Shown: positions 57,885 to 63,413 of the stretch, piece after piece
Layout of the letters: every line of letters starts with the position of its first letter
Position numbering within the stretch: position 1 is the first letter of the stretch
NCBI GenBank assembly: GCA_944385925.1
Contig: CALWZE010000043.1
Coordinates: forward strand, 1 to 63,413
Reading direction: 5' to 3'
DNA from: an uncultured Clostridia bacterium
Lineage (GTDB): Bacteria; Bacillota; Clostridia; Oscillospirales; Ruminococcaceae
DNA length: 63,413 bases
Translations under genes and position numbers: made by a program
The notes under the pieces: model-generated
Told to the model about the DNA's origin: nothing
The model's input: only the letters and a program-made list of their open reading frames with translations
Database searches by the model: none

Positions 57885-59033
57885 TCAAAGCGGCGCCGCT
57901 TCCGAAGCAATGTGCACCGGCACCCCGTTGACCTCGACGCCGCCCTCGGCGCTAACCAGTATATAATGCCGTCCGTCGATCACACGGGTCTCGACAAGGT
58001 CGCTGCGCGCCGGGTTTACCTTGATGACCACGTCGGGGGTTTTGAGCTCAAAAGCGCGCGCGTCAATCAGGTTTTTGGGCGGCAGCTCGGCCTCGGCGCC
58101 GAATTGTTCGTCAAACCGGCTTTCGAAAGCGGTGACACGCTGATCCGGCACGCCGGCATCCTCCAAAAGGTCGCGCACTTCGTATTTTGAGAAGGTAAGC
58201 GGGTCGGTTTGCTTGCTGGCTTTGTGCGCCTCCAGCGCAGCGGTAATGCCGTTGTGCACCGACTGCACCACCTCCAGGCTGCAATCCTCCTCCAGCGCAT
58301 CCCCGAGTATGCTGCGGAAGGTCTCTTTCTGCTCCGCAGGCGGCATGGGCGGTTCAATCTGAAACAGGGCGTCGATCAGCTCTTCATGAATCTCCGCGGG
58401 ATCTTTTGTATAGTACAGCGCGCCGTAAAGGTTCGCGCTGCGGTCGTCAAAAGCGGGAAAAAGAAAACCGAGTTCCGGCGGCGCGACGACCCAGTCTGCA
58501 ATGCGGCTGTGGAAGCCGCTGTCCTCGGCGCAGTAGCGAAGGCCCGGCTTGGTCGGCTTGACCGGGCACAGAACACAGAGAAAATAGGAGAACATCTCGC
58601 TGGACGCGTCCTCCATGCCCTGCCCGTCCTTGCCGCGGAAGGGGATGTCATAGGTATCCGCCGCAATCAGCACGAGATAATTGCCCTCCATTGCGAGCGA
58701 GCCGATGATTTTCTGAAAAAAGGCGGAGCGGGCGCTCTCCTCTTTGAGCGCGGTATTGCGCAGGGTCATCAGCAGCTTGTGTTCCTCACCCTCCACGACC
58801 TGCGTGGTGGAAAAGGAGAGGTCCAGAAGATTTTTCCCAAGCGAGCCGGACAGTCCTTTTTTGAGCAGCGCCATATATTTCTCCACCTCCTCCGCGGGCG
58901 TGGAGACAAGCGGCAGGTCAAAGCTGGATAGAATTTCCCTTCGCTCGTTGACGTAGCAGCCGTAGATATGGCTGATATTGTTCTTGTCAGGCCGCAGACG
59001 GCGGCGCAGTTCGGATACTTCTTTATCGTTCAT
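57885..59033 (-). CDS. DUF4317-family protein
   Basis: A 382-residue soluble protein that matches DUF4317, a family known mainly from Clostridia. Landmarks: SELRRRLRPDKNNISHIYGCYVNERREILSSF at the N-terminus, YMALLKKGLSGSLGKNLLDL, LVLIAADTYDIPFRGKDG, and FLCVLCPVKPTKPGL. No catalytic motif, signal peptide or membrane helix is evident. I start at ATG 59033; GAGG lies eight bases upstream. A GTG five codons earlier would also be possible. Monocistronic, facing away from the ECF S component gene. Function is unknown. Confidence 0.85.
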   Translation of the reverse strand: MNDKEVSELRRRLRPDKNNISHIYGCYVNERREILSSFDLPLVSTPAEEVEKYMALLKKGLSGSLGKNLLDLSFSTTQVVEGEEHKLLMTLRNTALKEESARSAFFQKIIGSLAMEGNYLVLIAADTYDIPFRGKDGQGMEDASSEMFSYFLCVLCPVKPTKPGLRYCAEDSGFHSRIADWVVAPPELGFLFPAFDDRSANLYGALYYTKDPAEIHEELIDALFQIEPPMPPAEQKETFRSILGDALEEDCSLEVVQSVHNGITAALEAHKASKQTDPLTFSKYEVRDLLEDAGVPDQRVTAFESRFDEQFGAEAELPPKNLIDARAFELKTPDVVIKVNPARSDLVETRVIDGRHYILVSAEGGVEVNGVPVHIASEAAPL

Positions 59034-59245
59034 GGCATTGCCTCGCACATATTTGAAATTCCCCGCAAGCGGGGACCTTTATTGTACCACGCGCCGGGAC
59101 GAAAAAGAAAGAGAAATTGCGTTCACAAAAAGCCGCGCGGGCGCACAAACAGGACACGGCCCAGCCGCCGCAGCGCATAAAAACAACGGCGCCGGATAAT
59201 TTAACGGGTCATGCCGGCTTAAAAAAAGAGATCCCCCGCGGGGGC

Positions 59246-59275
59246 TTGGCGGGCGGATGACGGCGGTGTTATACT
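59246..59275 (+). promoter_or_regulatory. Promoter of the ECF S component gene
   Basis: TTGGCG (59246-59251), 18-bp spacer, TATACT (59270-59275). Confidence 0.55.
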
Positions 59276-59280
59276 GGATG

Positions 59281-59386
59281 CGCGGACAGGAAGTCCGCGG
59301 CCGAAACCGAAACCAGTGCCACGAAGGCAATCCGCTTTTTGAGGATGCTTTCGCGGCATTCTCTGTTTTTAGAGGAGGTTTTTGTT
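59281..59386 (+). promoter_or_regulatory. Structured 5' leader, possible riboswitch
   Basis: Just after the predicted transcription start lies CGCGGAC-AGGAA-GTCCGCG (59280-59299), then a purine-rich GCCGAAACCGAAACC segment, a GCC...GGC pair around ACGAA (59318-59330), and a further stem candidate before AGAGGAGG. ECF S genes are often riboswitch controlled. I compared it by memory with TPP, FMN, THF, cobalamin, preQ1 and ZTP consensus features and could not assign it. Confidence 0.35.
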
Positions 59387-59950
59387 ATGGGCAATACCAG
59401 AAGATTAGTTTTTGCGGGTCTGTTTGTCGCAATCGGCGTGACGCTGCCGCTCGCTTTTCACACGATCCCCAATGCGGGCAGTGTCTTTCTTCCGATGCAT
59501 ATTCCGGTGCTCTTGTGCGGCCTTATCTGCGGGCCGGTATACGGCATGCTCTGCGGTCTGCTGGCGCCGCTGATCTCCAGCGCGGTAACCGGCATGCCGC
59601 CCGCGGCGATGCTTCCGCAGATGCTCTGTGAGCTTGCGGTATACGGGCTGGTCAGCGGGCTGCTTGTCCGCGCCGTGCGCACCCCGTACCGAAGCGTAAA
59701 TCTTTATTTGTCCCTTGTGGGCGCGATGCTGGCGGGCCGGCTAACCTATGGGGCGCTCAATGCGCTGGTATTCCGCGCAGGCGCCTACACAATGGAGCTT
59801 TGGCTGACAGCCGCTTTTTTGACCGCGCTTCCGGGGATAGCGGCACAGCTCCTGTTTATTCCGGCGATCGTTCTTGCGCTGGAAAAAGCGGGTCTCGTCC
59901 GTCAGGAAAGCGCCCTTGACCGGCGTGCACAGCAGAAAGATTCTGTCTGA
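59387..59950 (+). CDS. ECF transporter S component
   Basis: A 187-residue integral membrane substrate-binding subunit of an energy-coupling-factor vitamin transporter. About six membrane helices are visible, with family features near the N-terminus (RLVFAGLFVAIGVTLPLAFH), PMHIPVLLCGLICGPVYGMLCGLLAPLISS and GMPPAAMLPQMLCELAVYGLVSGLL. The C-terminal tail is short and polar. Its own ATPases and EcfT are not in the window, so it should use a shared ECF module. The vitamin or cofactor cannot be told from sequence. GAGGAGG precedes the ATG. Confidence 0.85.
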   Translation: MGNTRRLVFAGLFVAIGVTLPLAFHTIPNAGSVFLPMHIPVLLCGLICGPVYGMLCGLLAPLISSAVTGMPPAAMLPQMLCELAVYGLVSGLLVRAVRTPYRSVNLYLSLVGAMLAGRLTYGALNALVFRAGAYTMELWLTAAFLTALPGIAAQLLFIPAIVLALEKAGLVRQESALDRRAQQKDSV

Positions 59951-60065
59951 GCGGCAAAATCCGCCGCCGCGTGTTATTTGCACAGCAGGCTTTTCGCCGA
60001 ATCCTTAACCGGCGGGCAGATCCTTCCCTTCCCGCGCGCCGGACAAAATCACGGGAAAAAGACAG

Positions 60066-60094
60066 TCGACCGAACGGATTTTGTATGCTAAAAT
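60066..60094 (+). promoter_or_regulatory. Promoter of the SDR gene
   Basis: TCGACC (60066-60071), 17-bp spacer, TAAAAT (60089-60094), with TATGC just upstream of the -10. Confidence 0.6.
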
Positions 60095-60148
60095 AATGGG
60101 CGACAAAATTGCCCGCCGCGCATCGGCGGGCGTCGGGGAGGACAGAGT

Positions 60149-60934
60149 ATGAACAGAGTCGCAGTGGTCACCGGCGGCAGCAGCGGCATAGGCCGCGCCG
60201 TGGCGCAGCTTCTTGCACAGCAGGGGGAGATCGTCTATGAACTGAGCCGGAGCGGGCAGAGCACCGAAACCGTGCGGCATATCGATGCGGACGTGACCGA
60301 CCCCGCACAGGTGGAAGCCGCGATGGCGCAGATCGCGCAGCAGCAGGGACGGATCGATCTTCTGGTCAACAACGCGGGCATGGGGATCTCGGGCGCGATC
60401 GAATTCACCCCGGCCGAGCATGCGCACCGCATCTTTGAGGTAAATTTTTTCGGCACCTTTAATTGCTGTAAGGCGGCGCTGCCTTATCTGCGCAAAAGCA
60501 GCGATCCGCGCATTATCAATATGAGTTCGGTGGCGGCTCCCATCGCGATTCCGTTTCAGGCATTTTACTCGGCGAGCAAGGCTGCGATCAATTCTCTGAC
60601 CCTCGCGCTTGCCAACGAGGTGCGCGGGTTCGGCGTCCGGGTCTGCGCGGTCATGCCGGGAGATGCCCACACCGGTTTCACTGCCGCGCGGCAAAAAACC
60701 GTTGCGGGCGCGGAAATCTACGGCGCCGAGATCGAGCGGGCGGTAAGCGCGATGGAAAAGGATGAACAAAACGGCATGAGCCCGGAAAAGGTTGCCTCAG
60801 TCGTGCTGCGCGCGGCGAACGCGGCCAATCCCCGTCCGCTCTACACGGCGGGCGGAAAATATAAATTCTTCGTCCTGCTTGCAAAGCTGCTGCCGGTCCG
60901 CGCACTGAACTGGCTGGTCGGCAAGGTGTATTGA
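60149..60934 (+). CDS. Short-chain dehydrogenase/reductase
   Basis: A 261-residue classical SDR. The NAD(P)-binding TGGSSGIG is at residues 9-16, NNAG at about 75-78, active-site Ser in INMSSVAA near 133, and the catalytic Y-x-x-x-K as YSASKAA near 148. The C-terminus contains extra hydrophobic residues (FFVLLAKLLPVRALNWLVGK) that may contact the membrane, as in sterol- or lipid-acting SDRs. The substrate is unknown. GGGGAGG precedes the ATG. Flanked by its own promoter and terminator, so monocistronic. Confidence 0.92.
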   Translation: MNRVAVVTGGSSGIGRAVAQLLAQQGEIVYELSRSGQSTETVRHIDADVTDPAQVEAAMAQIAQQQGRIDLLVNNAGMGISGAIEFTPAEHAHRIFEVNFFGTFNCCKAALPYLRKSSDPRIINMSSVAAPIAIPFQAFYSASKAAINSLTLALANEVRGFGVRVCAVMPGDAHTGFTAARQKTVAGAEIYGAEIERAVSAMEKDEQNGMSPEKVASVVLRAANAANPRPLYTAGGKYKFFVLLAKLLPVRALNWLVGKVY

Positions 60935-60980
60935 CACAGCTTTCCGGCAAGCTGCGCCGCCGCGGGTATTATTTTACAAT

Positions 60981-61014
60981 AAAAAAGGCGTCCTGAGCCG
61001 GGGACGCCTTTTTT
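60981..61014. terminator. Terminator after the SDR gene
   Basis: Stem AAAAAAGGCGTCC/GGACGCCTTTTTT, symmetrical for both directions, between the SDR gene and the leftward nucleosidase gene. Confidence 0.88.
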
Positions 61015-61142
61015 GATCGCTGCATGGCAAACGCACGGGACACGGTCACGAGCCGCCGGTGCGGTTCCATGTATAATTTCTTTAACTGGCACATCTGGTA
61101 AGCGGGCGAAAAGACCGGCCGTTCCGGCGCAAATTTATGCCT

Positions 61143-61832
61143 TTACCGCTGCATGAGCGCCGCGGCGATCCCCTCCAGGATCGAGACAGACCGTGCGCAG
61201 TAATCGGCCATGGAAAGGGACGCGTGGAAATCATCCAGCGCACCGTCTCCGGCATTGTCGGACATGATTTTGATGTTTAAGAAAGGCTTGCCGTTTTTCT
61301 GGCAGATGTGTGCGAAGGCCGCACCCTCCATCTCGACTGCCGAAGCGCCGGTGCGCGCGACGATGTCGTTTTTGACCCCTTCATCCTGAATGAACTGGTC
61401 GCCGGTCGCGACCGTGCCCTTCACATAGGGGACGCCGAGCTGCTCAAGAACCGACGCGGCGGTTTCCAGCAGCAGCGGGTTGGGGGTGTAAAATTCGGTA
61501 TAGGGCGGGTTTTCCGCCGCAAAAGCCATGTTGAAGTCGTGGTAAACCAGCCGGTCGGCGAGCGCCGCGCCCCCCAGCGGCAGGGTGCCGGTGCAGTTGC
61601 CGGCAAGGCCGATATTGAGAAGATAATCCGGCTGAAAAGCGCAGATTGCATATTGGGCGGTGGCGGCCGCGTTTGCCTTGCCGATCCCGCCAAGGCAGAG
61701 CATGACCTCGGCGCCGCAAAGGGCGCCGGTTGTCAGATGGATGCCCGCCTGCTCACAATCGGCGGCATTCTGCATTTTGTCGCGAAGCAGGCGGATTTCG
61801 TCCTCCATCGCGCAGACGATCGCAATTTTCAT
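61143..61832 (-). CDS. mtnN: 5'-methylthioadenosine/S-adenosylhomocysteine nucleosidase
   Basis: A 229-residue NP-I-family hydrolase. Landmarks: KIAIVCAMEDEIRLL at the N-terminus (Glu as base-contact residue), GGIGKANAAATAQ, LLNIGLAGNC, GTVATGDQFI, VEMEGAAFAHICQ and IKIMSDNAGDGA with the catalytic Asp. It splits MTA and SAH to adenine plus thioribose or S-ribosylhomocysteine, recycling methionine and feeding AI-2 production. I start at ATG 61832, with GAGGAG five bases upstream; a long open frame upstream lacks a ribosome site. Monocistronic. Confidence 0.95.
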   Translation of the reverse strand: MKIAIVCAMEDEIRLLRDKMQNAADCEQAGIHLTTGALCGAEVMLCLGGIGKANAAATAQYAICAFQPDYLLNIGLAGNCTGTLPLGGAALADRLVYHDFNMAFAAENPPYTEFYTPNPLLLETAASVLEQLGVPYVKGTVATGDQFIQDEGVKNDIVARTGASAVEMEGAAFAHICQKNGKPFLNIKIMSDNAGDGALDDFHASLSMADYCARSVSILEGIAAALMQR

Positions 61833-62220
61833 ATTGACTCCTCGGTTCGGACAGGCGCGCGCCTGTCTTTTTGTTTTGATGTGCGGCCGCGCTGTGCGGC
61901 TTTCGGAAGGGCTTCTTTTTGTGCCGGGGCGAAATACTCGCTTTTGCGCTTTCGCCTGGAGTTTGCGGAACGGAAAAAACAATGCGAATAACCTTTTCAA
62001 AGGTAAATAATACACGGTCTGCCCCATCTCCCCGCGGACCGTGGAACAGCCGGCGCGGCGTTGCAGCACATAAAAGGCTTGCTTGCAAAATCCCTGTTCG
62101 GAAATCATGCAGTTCCCCTGCTGCGCCCGGCTTAAAAATCGCGGCGCGCCCTACGCCTGCCGCAAAAAGGCTGCGGCGGCGCAGAGAGAAATACACAAGG
62201 CCGCCAAAAAGGAAAACTCC
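61833..62220. other. Gap between ychF and mtnN
   Basis: 388 bp on the leftward side of ychF. No gene, terminator or promoter with good fit is visible to me. Confidence 0.45.
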
Positions 62221-63318
<1,098 letters not shown>

Positions 63319-63413
63319 ATTTTGCTCTATCTCCTCATTTTTTATCTCGATTTAAAAGGATCATAGCGGCTTGGGCGTCCTGACGGCGCGCTGGCCGCCT
63401 TGCCCCGGCCGAT

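Larger units (their letters stand above)
59034..59386. other. Divergent region with leader of the ECF S component gene
   Basis: 353 bp between DUF4317 (left) and the ECF S gene (right). Contains the promoter at 59246-59275 and a structured-looking leader (about 59281-59386) described in its own entry. Confidence 0.55.

Overview
The window looks like the chromosome of a Gram-positive Clostridia-type Firmicute, most plausibly an Oscillospiraceae/Ruminococcaceae-like gut anaerobe. Reasons: strong AGGAGG-type ribosome sites, lipoprotein signals of the form L-x-A-C, soj/spo0J with parS-like sites, an MBOAT/SGNH acyltransferase pair, a DUF4317 protein, ECF S components, ferredoxin-type redox proteins, and small-molecule ABC systems instead of TonB systems. 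This assignment is inference; no rRNA is present. I see no insertion sequence, integrase, prophage module or CRISPR array.

Layout. (1) 1-12.4 kb is mostly housekeeping: a DUF3048 lipoprotein, an M23 peptidase, a pentapeptide-repeat protein, tRNA-Glu and tRNA-Met, an MBOAT/SGNH acylation pair, serS, and the soj-spo0J segregation operon with two parS-like sites just upstream. tRNA-Ser(CGA) follows, with a 178-bp tandem repeat that carries extra copies of the tRNA 3' end. (2) 13.5-22.5 kb is a single seven-gene phospho-signalling operon: DUF805-FHA, zinc ribbon-FHA, two PP2C phosphatases, a secreted trypsin-like protease with TM and C-terminal FHA, and two zinc-ribbon Ser/Thr kinases. The second kinase carries a very large predicted beta-helical ectodomain. 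A convergent gene of unknown family with a helix-turn-helix-like stretch follows. (3) 24-25.8 kb holds an acetyltransferase and a long gene-poor stretch with tRNA-like debris.

(4) 25.8-43 kb is a carbohydrate region. A leftward operon (FGGY kinase, SorC-type regulator, UlaG-like lactonase, FG-GAP-like protein) is divergent from a rightward ABC sugar transporter with two different permeases and a URO-D-superfamily protein. A HAD phosphatase, a second URO-D-like protein, an RpiR regulator and NanE follow. Next is a broken gene in which the front half of a third URO-D-like protein is joined out of frame to what looks like the tail of a nucleoside hydrolase. The region ends with an HTH-PfkB regulator whose kinase motif is lost. 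(5) 43.7-52.3 kb covers glycerate kinase and a nucleoside salvage operon: DeoD phosphorylase, an ADP-ribosylglycohydrolase-family protein, and a BMP-type nucleoside ABC transporter (lipoprotein, ATPase, two permeases).

(6) 52.6-63.4 kb holds a secreted D-x-D-G-D-G repeat protein next to an ECF sigma / RsgI-like anti-sigma pair, a two-subunit chromate-type transporter, a methyltransferase, a four-cluster ferredoxin, DUF4317, an ECF S component with a structured leader, an SDR, an MTA/SAH nucleosidase and the YchF GTPase.

How the parts may work together: both ABC regions feed phosphorylated sugars or (deoxy)ribose-1-phosphate into central metabolism, each with its own local regulator. The kinase/phosphatase/FHA island has the parts of a complete transmembrane phosphorylation circuit, with sensor kinase, erasers, readers and an extracytoplasmic protease. 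It is the most promising candidate for an undescribed system here.
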